Of a stretch of DNA of 64,000 nt, positions 1-12,235 are shown in pieces. The DNA is from Antedon bifida. Lineage: Eukaryota > Echinodermata > Crinoidea > Comatulida > Antedonidae. The stretch's first letter is position 1, and each line of letters starts with the position of its first letter. The stretch lies in assembly GCA_963402885.1 (NCBI GenBank), contig OY727096.1, positions 22,983,820 through 23,047,819 of the forward strand, given 5' to 3'. The translations under genes were made by a program, and so were the position numbers. The notes beneath the pieces are model-generated. The model did not search any database and was not told the origin of the DNA. It worked only from the letters and a program-made list of their open reading frames with translations.

Positions 1-440
1 CTAGGCCTACTCGCCGTTAATGTACACTTTTTAAAGAGTCGAACTCGGGTCTAATCGGATCTATACTCGGTTAATGTACACTTTTAAAGAGTCGAACTCG
101 GATCTAATCGGATCTATACTCGGTTAATGTACACTGTTAAAGGGTCGAACTCGGGTCTAATCGGATCTATACTCGGTTAATGTACACTTTTAAAGAGTCG
201 AACTCGGATCTAATCGGATCTATACTCGGTTAATGTACACTGTTAAAGAGTCGAACTCGGATCTAATCGGATCTATACTCGGTTAATGTACACTGTTAAA
301 GAGTCGAACTCGAATCTAATCGGATCTATACTCGGTTTATGTACACTGTTAAGTCAAACTCGGATCTAATCGGATCTATACTCGGTTTATGTACACTGTT
401 AAGTCAAACTCGGATCTATACTCGGTTAATGTACACTGCA
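1..440. repeat. 53-bp tandem repeat array
   Basis: About eight head-to-tail copies. The phrase ctatactcggttaatgtaca recurs at 61, 114, 167, 220 and 273, a strict 53-bp period. The last units are shortened to 50 and 40 bp near 376 and 416. Copies differ by a few substitutions (ttaatg/tttatg, aaagagtcg/aagtcaa). The array starts at or before the window edge, so its full size is unknown. It contains no coding potential. Confidence 0.95.
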
Positions 441-730
441 AGCGGATTCAATTAAAACATTTTTCTAATTGTTTGATCGCTTGAAGATTGTTACACTTTC
501 ATCATTCAAGGACATTTTAGTAGAACTGACGTTAAATTTAGATCTGATAAAAGCACGGTCTCACTCAAATTAAGATTCCATGCGTTAATCTACATTTTAC
601 ATCAGTGAGTTGTGAAATTAAGGAGGAATTTAAAAGCTATATTTATATATCGAAGAGAAGAGACATAATTCGAGTACATGCGTGAGATGATGTGCGTTTC
701 GGGTCAAATGCGGCCGGTTGTCCGAAAGTT

Positions 731-872
731 TGGTTTATGTCACACTAGGACGTAGGCGTAACGCAGGTAAGTTGACCAATCACAGGTAACAGTTCGGGTT
801 ACCCATGGCTTATGATTGGTCAACTTGCGTTGCGCATACGACCTTACGTTGCGTCCTAGTAGGAACCAATAA
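731..872. mobile_element. Palindromic MITE-like element, copy 1
   Basis: Diverged copy of a family of about 140 bp with long imperfect inverted arms. The inner arms read gttgaccaatcac and gtgattggtcaa; the outer arms carry gacgcaacg-type repeats and end in ggttcccact-like sequence. No coding capacity. Related copies lie at 1398, 2499, 3821 and 3981. Confidence 0.7.
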
Positions 873-1397
873 ACGGAATGTACAGCGTGGATACCGGTAA
901 CTGATCAATTTGCTGGAAGGGGGATGTATCTGTATTTCTTTTATACATCCTTGTTTTAATATGTTTTTTTTTTTCGATTTATGAGTATAACAAATTGAAT
1001 ATGTAAGGAAAGAGGACATAAAATTCTTTGCGATCTATATAAAGGGCAACATGCAGTAAGATGAATTGAGTTGAAATATTAAAAGTAGGGCCATATAAAA
1101 TAAAGGGCGTCACAATAGTTGATATAGTATTTATTTTTAGATTATTTTTAGATGCAAGTGTAATCACGTGATCACTTACAAAGTGTTTTCCAATTTTAAA
1201 ATGTCTACTAATCAGAATACCTTTTTGTATCTTAGTTACGGTTGCTATGTCATCAGCAACACGCAGTAAAATGTCACGTGGAATCGTCTAATTATAACAA
1301 TTACTAAAAATAGAAAGCTTCATCTTGAATGAGCAATTTGTCATTGCATAATTAGAGTCATGATAAATTATACAGTTGAGTAGCATGTATCTTTTAC

Positions 1398-1539
1398 GCT
1401 TGGTTCCCACTAGGGACGCAACGTAAAGGCGTAAGCGTAACGCACGTAATTTGACCAATCACGAGACGCGATGGATCATCCGAACTGTCGCTTTTCATTG
1501 GTCAATTCACTTGCGTTGCATCCAAATGGGAACCAAGCT
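1398..1539. mobile_element. Palindromic MITE-like element, copy 2
   Basis: The best-preserved copy. It begins gcttggttcccact and ends with the reverse complement (about agtgggaaccaagc, here with tccaaatgggaaccaagc). The flanks TTTAC on both sides could be a target-site duplication, but its length is uncertain. The interior keeps ttgaccaatcac and its inverted partner. Confidence 0.8.
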
Positions 1540-2498
1540 TTACCGGTATCAAAACCAGAATATTTATACAATGATGCTACATAAGAAAATGCCGAAATGA
1601 ATATTTGAAATCAACAGGTTATACCTCAATAGTCCTTAGCTTTCCCGATGTAATATAACAGAAATGGAACAATAATCCACGTAAATGTCCCTTTAAATAT
1701 AGCAGACAATGCTGCATTTTGGACCTCCGAGAAAATCAAGATGAAAACTAAACGAGTGAATGTTCATTTCAAATTTTAGCTAGCAATCATTTCACTTTAC
1801 TAATTTCTACAAAAGAAAGGAAAATAATTTAATTGAATGTCTCTTTACAATATCGTACAGAGATGATATTATCATGCCGCTTTAAGAATTGGCAGCAGAG
1901 ACGACCCTTTACTCTGAGGAGTTACTTTCATCCCAATCCACTCATGATGACAAGTATTTGATATATTACGACAGTAATAGAGTTACATAAAGTGTAATTT
2001 ACAATTTGAACATAATGATTAATTTGTTATTAAATTCTTCTTCATTATTATATAAAATGACGTCTGTGGCAGTCACTTCTCATCAACACTGTAGCCTCAA
2101 CTGTTTTCTGTTTTGACTATCGTGCCCCTTAGCGTCAATGACGTAATTCGATTAAAAATTAAAGAATATACATTTTTAATAGGTAATGAATGGGATATAA
2201 ATAGATAATCGACTGTTGATGAGAAAGAGAAAACCAGATTAAATATATATCTGACGTCAATGGGACTTGCATTCACACTCAACATGACTTAGCGGCCGAG
2301 AAGAGGGATAAACTGTTATGTTTGAAGATTTTTAAAACCCATTTTTGGTAAAAGGTTACAGATAGACACCACAGCTACAGTAAAGATCAAAGTCATATAC
2401 ATTTCAAATAAACCTTTTTTGGGTACACGGTCGATTTTAGTGGACAAATACATCATTTAACAAGACGTCGAAAATCGAAATCTCCCTGTGAGCTTTGA

Positions 2499-2638
2499 AC
2501 TTGTTTCCCTCTTCTTGGACGCAACGCAAGGACGTAGACGTAACGCAAGCGTGTTGACCAATCATAAGTAAGTTCGAATGCTTCACCGCGTCGTGATTCG
2601 TCAAATTACTTGCATTGCATCCAAGTGGGAACCAAGCT
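2499..2638. mobile_element. Palindromic MITE-like element, copy 3
   Basis: Copy with a worn left end (gaacttgtttccctcttc) and an intact right end (aagtgggaaccaagc). The sequence following it, gaaggcggcagaagcagaga, is repeated at 2885-2904. The right end plus flank was therefore duplicated as a remnant around 2850-2912. Confidence 0.7.
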
Positions 2639-3820
2639 TGGACAATTTTGAAGGCGGCAGAAGCAGAGAGAAAAGGATGCTAAAAGTTGCATTTTCTTAT
2701 AGCATAATTTGCAGTTTGACTAACGTGACGGATTATTTTGATTGTGTATAGTTCCCTTTGATGATCACATCAGAAAATACGTTATTTTCATTTAGCACGT
2801 TTGTAACAATATTCAATGCTTACATCTTCAGAGAGAGTAGGCCCTTGTGTTGCATTCAAGTGGGAACGGAGTTTTAGCAATTTTGAAGGCGGCAGAAGCA
2901 GAGAGAAAAGGAGGGAGTATTGGCACCGGAATTGGTTGTGAATATTATTGTGAAATTAAGTTATGTGCAAGAATTTAAGACTTTTACATACAAAATACGA
3001 TGTCCACCACTACTAGCGACAAATATCGTTTTTACACGTGCGTTCGTGACCATTTGCAGTTTGGAACACAGTCACCCTAGAGACAAAATCCAGCCATGCA
3101 TTAATAGTTATGTAGCCTACATCAGTGTAAGAAATGAAGACTTAAGCACTAAATTGCATTCTATTCCTATTTATGTACCGATAACCAGATTATAAATGAA
3201 AAGAGCTTAAAATAAAATTATCACGTAAGCTACTCATTATCATTACAACTACTGCAGTTGGCTCAACCTACTACGAATATATAAATATAAATGCAATGGA
3301 AATCATCGGTTTTATTACCCGTGCAAACACCTTATAAAGCGGCTATAAAAACACTAAAGAAACCCATTACAGAAAAGTCGTAAAAGCTGCTGGTTGCCAG
3401 GTAGCTTCTGAGCGTCTATGCGAAATTTATTTCCCGCGAATCTAATTGGTTTATATACGCATGGATAACTACAACTACTCTATATGCAGTGTGCGCCAAA
3501 ATGCTCTACCAATAAGAGCTCAGGAATGTTCGATTTGCATGAATAGATTTGCCTAATATATAGTATGGAAAACAGTGGTACGTCTTCTCACTGAAGTAGC
3601 AATCGGTAAGGACAGTCCCTTCAGTTCGCAACTGTACAGCGCAGACGTGTACAAAAGTAGTCACTACTAGTTACAGTTATTGCATTGTGCATTTATCTTA
3701 ACCACTAATCAGTGTTGAGGTTTCCGCTGTTGGGTGAAATTGTTGAAGAAATTATAATATCAACATTCAATGTACGCGTTCAATTGATGGTACACGCGTA
3801 ATTCATATACCGTCCCTGTA

Positions 3821-3977
3821 AAGCTTGGTTACGACTTGGACGCAACGTAAGGACGTAGACGCAACGCAAGCGAGTTGACCAATGACAAGCGACAGTTCGA
3901 TTAATCCATCGCTTGTGATTGGTCAAAACCCTTACGTTACGTTATGTCGTTGTTTTGCGTCTCTAGTGAGAACCACG
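3821..3977. mobile_element. Palindromic MITE-like element, copy 4
   Basis: Starts aagcttggttacgacttgga and ends ctctagtgagaaccacg. It is immediately followed by copy 5 in the same orientation, so the two form a tandem pair. It shares the CCAAT-containing inner arms with the other copies. Confidence 0.75.
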
Positions 3978-3980
3978 CAC

Positions 3981-4131
3981 AAAGCTTGGTTACGACTTGG
4001 ACGTAAGCGCGACGTAAACGTAAACGTAAGCAATTAACCGCGATGGATCATCCAAACTATCACTCGTGATTGGTCAAATTATTTTGTACAGCGCGTCCTT
4101 GTGTTGGGTCCTCTAGTGGGAACCAAGCTTA
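3981..4131. mobile_element. Palindromic MITE-like element, copy 5
   Basis: Starts aaagcttggttacgacttgg and ends agtgggaaccaagctt. The interior is more diverged than copy 4. It lies about 480 bp upstream of the PKI coding exon. Confidence 0.75.
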
Positions 4132-4622
4132 ATTTACTTATTAAATATTTCTCTCATGGAGACAGAAGATGTATTTGTATTCATGAAATTAACATATTAC
4201 AATTCAAAATTACTCTAAGCTATTCCATGTTTTAAAATATCTGTCATTTCCCATGCAAACAATGCCTTTGCTATACGATTGATTAGTACAGGTGATGTTG
4301 GTCTATTTTTAATTCTCAAATACAGCTGTTACTGTACAACCAAGTAGGTCTTCAACCATCACTGTTCATAATAGCCGATTTCTGACTATTTAAAAAAATC
4401 TACTTAACTAACGAATTACCATTAGACAATGCAAAGGTCATTTTGAAATGTCATATTTGCTAAGATAGCTGTAAATTAAATTAGGAATTATTAATTCAGA
4501 TGCTTTATTGAACACAGCAATTTAAAAACTTAATATTATATTGATGAATTGTCGTTAATTACAAAAACAAGGCAGGCAATACTGTTGACACCATTATTCC
4601 TTTTTCAGATAATTAAACCGCC

Positions 4623-6575
4623 ATGACTGAGGTAGCACCAAAGCTAGTGGAGTTTGCACAAACGAGCAGGTCTGGCAGAAGGAATGCATTGCCGGATATT
4701 TTACACGTTTCAAATGAAGTACCAGTCTCAGAACTGGTAGAAAAACTGGACCAGTTATCTGTAGGCAAGTAAAAAAAAAAAAGAGATATATGTTTAGATG
4801 CATAATATGCTACATGTATGAGGTTATACATCTCAATCCTGAACATTAATACTAGATGTATGAGGCTATACTGTATGCTAAAAAGCAAACATCTCAGTCT
4901 TGAACATTAATACTAGATGTATGAGGCTATACTGTATGCTAAAAAGCAAACATCTCAGTCTTGAACATTAATACTAGATGTATAAGGTTATACTGTATGC
5001 TAAAAAGCAAACATCTCAGTCTTGAACATGAATACTAGATGTATAAGGTTATACTGTATGCTAACAAGCAAACATCTTAGTCTTGAACATTAATACTAGA
5101 TGTGTCAGGTTATACTGTATGCTAACAAGCAAACATCTCAATCCTGAACATTAATACTAGATGTATGAGGTTATACTGTATGCTAACAAGCACAAATCTC
5201 AGTCTTAAACATTAATAAAACATGACAATGGGTAGAAGGGCTGATTATCACTAATATGTCAACTAAACCTGCAGATCATGTATTACTTAATGTTCTTGAC
5301 TATTGATCAGGTTTAAAAGATGACTTGTAACCATACTCTAATTTGAAATATGCAAATTTTACTTTCTATATATGTCTAAGCATAAGTATATTATAGATCT
5401 TTGGCAATATTTATTGCGTGCATGAATAATTTTTTTCTGTGACAATACTGAAATAATTTTAGTAGTGTTATAAAAGTAGCAATTTTCTGTAATAATAATA
5501 ATTGTGATTATGACGACGATACTCATCATAATTATAATCATGATATTTTGATGATAGTATGTGTTATATAAAGTGAATGTTATTGTTTTGGTTTTCACTG
5601 TTCCTTGGCAAATGCTTTCAAGTTTAGTTTTTATGGTCCAATATTTGATGCATGATCTACTCTTTCAAAGATCTTAAAGCATACCACAACGCATGTGTCA
5701 TAAACCACTAATTACATTTACAAGTACCACCAATAATTGAAAATATTATAATTAAAAAATGGTAATTATATCGGATTATAATAAAAACGGAAGCAATTCA
5801 TCAAAATGAAAACATAATCTGTTATATTCTAAAATATTATGGTGTCTGAAATAAAGTCACTTGAGCTTTCTTGTTAAAAATACAAAATTTGGCCAAAAAT
5901 TACTATTATTTGGTTTCAAACTTTCTGGTTTTCATAAAAATATGTACTGTAAGCAGTTTCCCCAAATGAAGTAATAAGTAACATTAATTTTATTTCAATA
6001 TAGAATCATAATAGCTTGACTCACTTTTTTCCAGAGTTTTTTTTACATTATCATAATTAGTTTTTATTTTCTATGTAAATTAAACGAACGATGTTCATAA
6101 TGCTAATGTTGCATTTAATAGCGCTTTTAACAATCAGCAGATTGTCCCAAAGCGCTTATAATAAAAAATGAAAGAAAGATTGAATTACAATCAACTAAAA
6201 AGGGTTTTGAAACTTTGATTGAAGGCGACTCTTTCAAGCTCTATCTACACTATCAAATTTTATGTGACAAAAAAATGTGATGTGCCCATACAGTATATGA
6301 TGATTTGGGCATATCACTACCATATTAGGCCACATCACACTTCTTTTGTCAAACTAGTTTGATAGTGTAGACAGAGCTTTAAAGAAGATTGTTTCACAGT
6401 TTAAACTACATTATGTTATTAATATTATAGTAAAATTTCAAAATTGTCATGCATTTGATAATTTCATTTATTTTCAGAAGGAAATGAAGATGGTAAATCC
6501 AGCGCCGCGGAAAGTCCGACAGAAGAATCAAATCCATGCTTAGAAGAAAACAAATTGTCATCGTCAGAAACATAA
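4623..6575 (+). CDS. PKI: cAMP-dependent protein kinase inhibitor (PKI family)
   Basis: Small heat-stable inhibitor that binds the catalytic subunit of protein kinase A as a pseudosubstrate and exports it from the nucleus. Two coding exons, 4623-4764 and 6478-6575, give 79 aa (human PKI-alpha has 76). The pseudosubstrate is SGRRNALPDIL at residues 17-27: Arg19-Arg20, and Ala22 in place of the phospho-acceptor. Phe11 lies 11 residues before Ala22, as in the family, and Arg16 matches the conserved P-6 arginine. LVEKLDQLSV (38-47) matches the leucine-rich nuclear export signal. The acidic Ser/Glu-rich tail ends at taa 6573. The ATG is the first after an acceptor at 4607-4608. The reading frame joins only if the donor is the non-canonical g|gcaagt at 4765. 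The nearby gt at 4769 would shift frame to an early stop. Which vertebrate paralogue (A, B or G) it matches cannot be decided here. Confidence 0.9.
4812..5216. repeat. 61-bp tandem repeat in the PKI intron
   Basis: About 6.5 copies. The word actagatgt recurs at 4851, 4912, 4973, 5034, 5095 and 5156, exactly 61 bp apart. Units carry actgtatgctaacaagcaaa or the aaaaagcaaa variant. The array lies 50 bp inside the intron, just downstream of its unusual donor. Confidence 0.95.
6237..6380. mobile_element. TTA-flanked MITE (AGCTCTGTC family), PKI 3' intron copy
   Basis: The terminal inverted repeats are about agctctgtctacactatcaa and its complement. The inner inverted repeat is tgtgatgtgccc / ggccacatcaca. 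Flanks read TCA and TTA, a worn version of the TTA/TAA target duplication seen at other copies. It lies about 100 bp before the second PKI coding exon. Confidence 0.85.
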
Positions 6576-8343
6576 CACATGATAACAATGAACCAATGAA
6601 CTTGCAACAATTTCAAAGTACAACTGGCTAACGTGCAGAACGACATAATTAGTACATATGTACTTTGCTACAGATGAAGTTTGTTGAAAGAACTCACTTA
6701 ATGATGATTGTTGGTAACAGTTCATTTGTGATATTTTAATATCAACAGAAAGTAATATGCAAGATGGATAGATTGCTTGGTAATATCTAAGCCCGCAGGG
6801 TTTACACACAAGATCAATAGCAGATCAGGCTTTGGCAAGGGATTACTATCTTTGTATGAAATGGAAAATGAATACTATTTAATGATCTCTAGGACATTTC
6901 TTGCAAATTGGATCGTTCCATGCAATGTTTATATTAGGGAATCACAGTTATTTCCAGGAATTTCCCATGAAAACATCCTTAACTTATTTGGAATTTCCCA
7001 TGGAAATGTGCTTAGCTTAATTTGAATTTTACATGGAAACAAGTAAATAAGTCTGTATATGCAAGTCAAAGAAGAACTATTGTTATCAAAAGCTGAGTAA
7101 ATAGAAGTTACTGAATTGATAACAATTCTGTTGCAATCCACAAACTACTCAGGGTGGATCCAGGTGAACGAGAAAAAAAGAATAACCTCCAAAGCTTTTC
7201 TCCTCATCTAACTATGATCGCTACATCAATACATCAATCTTGGATCCGCTCCTGGTACAAGAGATACTTTCTTTTACTGTATCGAAAAAGCTAGATTGTT
7301 TACTGTGTAATTATGAAGAATAACCGTCGACAACTTTTCACATAACAAGACCATGCTTTAAAGTTAAATATTGAATTTGAAATTCACAAAGTGCAAGTGG
7401 ACATAAATATGACCTTAGAACCAATGGATGGATTGTGAAACGGCAAAAATCAAATGATAATGCCAAGCTTTAATGAAGAAAATTATGAAAAATAATTGAT
7501 TACATTTGATTTGTAATTAATACAAACGTATAATGCTTTTATAAAAAAAATGCTGTTATATAAGATTTTTACGACATTTACACATGATTCAGTTTTGTTT
7601 AATGTTCAACCCATAAAATAAAAAAAACACCCTAATTTATAGTTATTTCAGAGTCTGAACATGCTTTGTATTTTATCTTTATTTAAATGATTAAAATGTA
7701 TTATATTGCTTTAAGATTTCTTAATGTGGTTGTTTGATGGATGAGCTTTAGGATAAAAAGAAAATCCAGGCTTAGTATTTAAGCATATAAAAAATGATAA
7801 CATGCATACTTGTATTACTAATAATAGATGTATGCAATTTTCCTTTAGCATTTATATAACTAATGACTCTTATTTAACATGATGCCCTTTAAAAATCAGG
7901 ATAAACATATTATGACTGCGAGGTATGTAATATAACTTATTAAACTGTTGAATGTCATTTGTATTATTAATAATATTAGCATACATAAGGTGTACATTTT
8001 ACAAATTATATTTAATTTCTGCTCATTCCATCATTAAAGACAAGAGTTTGGCATCTGAATATTGTAAATACTGTACATGTAACACATTGAAATAGCTAGG
8101 TCTTTGAGCAAAAGGCATACTTTCTACAAACACTCCTTAAAATAGTTCCGGTAATTGGCAATTTGAATTATAACGCTTATCTACGATAGAGCCTGATTCT
8201 TTAAGATTGGTTAGCAAAAATCAATGTAGAATGCACTGAATATTTGAAAAGAACATCTTGAAATAAAATATTCAAATTGTGAAGCAGTAATGTTGAAGAT
8301 ACAATTACAATATTAAAGGGCTCGTTGAGAATTGTTATTATTT
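6576..8343. other. PKI 3' UTR and intergenic DNA
   Basis: Probably the PKI 3' UTR at the left, although no single polyadenylation site stands out (an aataaa lies near 7615). Several phrases resembling gaatttcccatggaaa recur around 6955-7035 as a weak local repeat. I see no gene. Confidence 0.4.
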
Positions 8344-8593
8344 AAAATGGCGTTTTCTTTTCTGCATTATTTGGGTGAAAACAAAACTTTTTAATCAACA
8401 ATTAAGTAAACATAGATGCTATGATTATTATTACAAATATCTATCTATTTTGTTGGATGATAACACATAAAATGGCGTTATCTTTTCTGCATTATTTGGG
8501 TGAAAACAAAACTTTTTAATCAACAATTGAGTAAACATAGATGCTATGATTATTATTAGAAATATCTATTTATTTTGTTGGATGATAACACAA
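8344..8593. repeat. 125-bp direct duplication
   Basis: Two adjacent copies begin at 8344 and 8469 with aaaatggcg and differ at only a few bases over about 125 bp. The duplication is recent. Non-coding. Confidence 0.9.
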
Positions 8594-10221
8594 TAACATA
8601 TCAGACTCATACATATTGTTGCCTAAAAGGTTATGTGAACTTTTCATATTCATTTGCATTATAAATCATCAAAATTGTTTCCGGCATGTAAAGTACGTAT
8701 TATAAAATTTATGTCGCTAGCATTTAATTACAACTGTAGTGTCACTCTAGATCGGTGGCTAAATTAACTGGCTACTGGGTTCAAATCACACCAGTAATTT
8801 TGTAAAGTAAAAATCAAATTTAATTATTTGAGGCTTTTGGTAGTCACAATTTGAATAGGTTAATTGGTTTGATTGGTAACTGGACCTACTGCATAGCTGC
8901 TCAAGGATTGATCATGTGACCATAATTGCACAAGATCAGGGAAGATTTAACTCTTCCCTGATAAGATTAATTGGGTAGCTGGACCTGCTACTCTAGGAAT
9001 ATTAACACCTTGCATACTGTAAGTCCTAGGCCCTGGTCATCACAAAATAAAAAAGGTTGATTGGTTAGCTAGACCTACTACTCTGGGATTCATTATCAAA
9101 CCTCATTTGCCTAATCCATGAAATCAAATGATGTATTAATTGAGGAAAAAATGAAAATTATACATCTTTCTATTTCCTAAATCTTGAATTAGCACAATTA
9201 CTATTTTTCACCCTTTTTCATTTTTACCTGGTAATTTGCCTTTTTTTGTCCCAAATTTATTTTCTATGGCTTTTTTCCCATATTTTTTTCCTGTTTTTTC
9301 TTGATGTTTTCCAGATTTTTTTTCCATTAGAATGTATAGTGTGGTCAGTACATGGTCAACGCAAATGATGCCTCCTTTAATAAAAACCTATATTTGCGTT
9401 TCTCATCAAGAATTTATGCATGTTTACATAGAGTCTTTGAAATTCCACTTGCATTCCAAAGTCATTTACGTTGAGCTAGAAATAAATACACCAATATGCA
9501 GCCGACATAGATTAAATTAAAATCAATTCTCAACATGATATATAGGTCTGTACACAGTTTGGATAATCTTATTAAAACTATGTCATATGTATTTAAACCA
9601 TATCTGAATAGATGGCAGAGGCCTATGTAGGAGTTATAATATACAGTATTGTTATAATAGTTGTATATGACTAGAATTTGTTATACAACTACTGTATTCA
9701 CTATGGCACAGGATTAGTTATACTGTAGTAGGAAAAATAGCATAATAATTGCTACACTTGCTGTATTGGGAAATAGTGAACAATTGATATAGCTGCTAAT
9801 AATAACTGTTATTATGCTATAGCTACTATTATTATGCTATACTGTAGCTACACTAATAGGTATGATTATTTTAGTACAGGTGCGATTATTGTATATGATC
9901 ATGATAGCTGCTATTTTGCTATAGCTACTAATAGGTGCTATAGCTGTAGGTGTGATTATCTAGTGGTTATTTGGCTATAGCTACTAATGCTATTTAACAG
10001 AGGTGAGCTAATTCTGCTAATAGCTGTTGACTGTAAATAAAAAATTGTTATTTAAATCAGGAAAAACTATAGAAGGTTCTGCCCACCCCTTAAGATTCAC
10101 AGGTATGAAGAGATTGCATTTAATAAATGATGCCAAAGTGACATAAATATGCTGCTAGGTGTTCAAGCTAAATTGTACAGACACCCTCTCAAACATGCTG
10201 TTGTACAGTACAACTAACAGT
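8594..10221. other. Intergenic, low-complexity AT-rich DNA
   Basis: No gene seen. Weak repeats of the phrase ttggttagctagacctacta occur at about 8870, 8970 and 9055. 9640-10010 is a degenerate simple-sequence tract built from tatagctactattatgcta-like words. A ggttcaaatc word near 8790 resembles a tRNA B box and may be a SINE scrap. Confidence 0.5.
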
Positions 10222-10637
10222 AGGCATAATACTACTACCTGTACAACAGAAGTAGTTGAGAGTGCTATAATTTTGTCAATGTGTTAATTCTATATTGTTT
10301 GTACTGCAGTCTCGATCACCAACAAAGGCCTAATACTACTACCTGTACAACAGAAGTAGTTGAGAGTGCTATAATTTTGTCAATGTGTTAATTCTATATT
10401 GTTTGTACTGCAGTCTCGATCACCAACAAAGGCCTAATACTACTACCTGTACAACAGAAGTAGTTGAGAGTGCTATAATTTTGTCAATGTGTTAATTCTA
10501 TATTGTTTGTACTGCAGTCTCGATCACCAACAAAGGCCTAATACTACTACCTGTACAACAGAAGTAGTTGAGAGTGCTATAATTTTGTCAATGTGTTAAT
10601 TCTATATTGTTTGTACTGCAGTCTCGATCACCAACAA
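10222..10637. repeat. 104-bp tandem array
   Basis: Four units. gtacaacagaagtagttgag recurs at 10241, 10345, 10449 and 10553 with an exact 104-bp period, and the copies are almost identical. This indicates very recent expansion or homogenisation. It is followed directly by a second array. Confidence 0.95.
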
Positions 10638-10649
10638 TTATGGTAATAG

Positions 10650-11125
10650 TGTACAGCACTTCTTATTATTTTTTCATCTAACACTGCCAGGTACACCATT
10701 AACATTAATAGACACGTTCCTTGTTGATTGTTGTGTTAATTTCACATTGTTTCCAAAAAAGTATGGTTAGTTTATGACATTACTTATTATTTCTGAATCT
10801 ACCAGGTACACCATTAACATTAATACACACATTCCTTGTTGATTGTCAATGTGTTAATTTCACATTGTTTCCAAAAAAGTATGGTTAGTTTATGACATTA
10901 CTTATTATTTCTGAATCTACCAGGTACACCATTAACATTAATACACACATTCCTTGTTGATTGTCAATGTGTTAATTTCATATTGTTTCCAAACAAGTAT
11001 GGTTAGTTTATGACATTACTTATTATTTCTGAATCTACCAGGTACACCATTAACATTAATACACACGTTCCTTATTAATTGTCAATGTGTTAATTTCACA
11101 TTGTTTCCAAACAAGTATAGTTTAA
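10650..11125. repeat. 115-118-bp tandem array
   Basis: Four units. ggtacaccattaacattaat recurs at 10690, 10805, 10923 and 11041. It shares the phrase tcaatgtgttaattt with the preceding 104-bp array, so the two arrays appear related. Confidence 0.92.
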
Positions 11126-11374
11126 TACAGCATTTCGGATACTAGCAGGTTTTCTTCATTAACATTACACTTGCCTTGTTCATCAACCAGCAACTGGAAC
11201 TGATTAAAGCAATAAAAATATTCCAAAGAAGTAGGCAGCTTCATATTGGCATGGTTCGTCAGTGAATTTTGAATAGCTTTTCAACAAAATTATTCATTAA
11301 AAATATCCAAAGGTTGTAATCTATATCAATAATAACACAACATTTGACAACTTACTGAAACTCTGGCTATCCGC

Positions 11375-11550
11375 GCAGCTACTAGCTACTATATTTTTAC
11401 ACCTATTCTTGCATATCTGCTACATTTTACCTATTATCGTGCGGCTATCTACGCTTGCGTAGCTACTGCATTTTACCTATTATCGTGCGGCTATCTACGC
11501 TTGCGTAGCTACTGTATTTTACCTATTATCGCGCGGCTATAGCTAGGCTT
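11375..11550. repeat. 46-bp tandem array
   Basis: About 3.5 units. ttttacctattatcg recurs at 11425, 11471 and 11517. Units contain the near-palindrome ctacgcttgcgtag and are locally GC-rich. Confidence 0.9.
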
Positions 11551-11917
11551 GCATTCATCACTATAGAATGTGTTTTCTTTTGCTAATGCAGTCTGTCATT
11601 CAGCCATGTTATAATCTAAACATCAGCCTACTTATTATCACAAATCATTTCCCTAGATGGATGTTCACAATTATAATATAAATGCAATTCTCATAATAAT
11701 GTGATCGCCAGTATTTATACTCTGACAATATAAAATAAGTTTATTAAGTCCAGTGCCACACTGCTGCTATAAAATTACAATATATAACATGAAATTTATT
11801 TATTTCTTTCAGTGATACATAAAAATGGAGCACTAAGGACAGATAAGAGCTGTCAAAGACAGCTATCGCCAAAGGGCGAGTCTCTCCAACAAACACTGCT
11901 ACGACACTGTCACACTG

Positions 11918-11962
11918 TGACATTGCCAACTTGTCACATTGCCAGCTTGTCACATTGCTACA
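11918..11962. repeat. 16-bp minisatellite
   Basis: acattgccaacttgtc is repeated about three times. A related cttgtcacat word recurs at 12246-12290, beyond the LINE remnant. Confidence 0.75.
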
Positions 11963-11989
11963 AACACAGACATTACAGCCAATTTATCT

Positions 11990-12235
11990 ACAGTACTGTA
12001 CATACAAGATTTTTTGCGCCTTTTCCTGGTCAGCTAAGTTCTTTGGAATGCCCTTCCAAACCAAAAGCTGAATCGCTCACCACATTCAAACAACTCCTCA
12101 AATCCCACCTTTTTAATTTGCCCTTTCAACATTAATCTTTTACTCCTTCTTCTTTATATCTTTGTTTCCTGTTGATTGTTCAGCACTTAGAGGTGGCCTG
12201 CGCTAAATTAAATTGAACATTATTATTATTTTTGT
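11990..12235 (+). mobile_element. Decayed 3' end of a non-LTR retrotransposon
   Basis: An open frame ends AESLTTFKQLLKSHLFNLPF at about 12068-12129. This is the characteristic C-terminus of reverse transcriptases of the CR1/L2/RTE-like LINE groups. The usual preceding W-N-A-L-P motif is present at about 12042 but in another frame, so at least one frameshift separates them. A short 3' UTR follows and ends in an attattatt tail (about 12220), typical of these elements. Only this terminal scrap remains, with no catalytic domain. Confidence 0.7.

Larger units (their letters stand above)
441..4608. other. Intergenic region upstream of the PKI coding exon
   Basis: I see no convincing gene. The region contains the palindromic elements listed separately and a 63-bp direct duplication (about 2615-2678 and 2850-2912). 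A possible, weakly supported first non-coding exon of PKI lies near 3560-3605: a TATATAG at about 3555 and a good donor (cg|gtaagg) after 3605. The short open frame at 2920-3195 starts with TTG, has no recognisable domain and is probably chance. Confidence 0.5.

Noticed and set aside
2920-3195. 91-codon open frame as a gene
   Set aside because: Starts at TTG, has no domain, and there is no splice or promoter context.
4769-4774. Canonical GT donor (aa|gtaaaa) for the PKI intron
   Set aside because: It shifts the frame and stops after a few residues, losing the conserved PKI tail that begins at 6478.
11812-12135. 107-aa protein gene
   Set aside because: Only the last part is protein-like and matches a LINE reverse transcriptase C-terminus; the rest is a minisatellite translated by chance.
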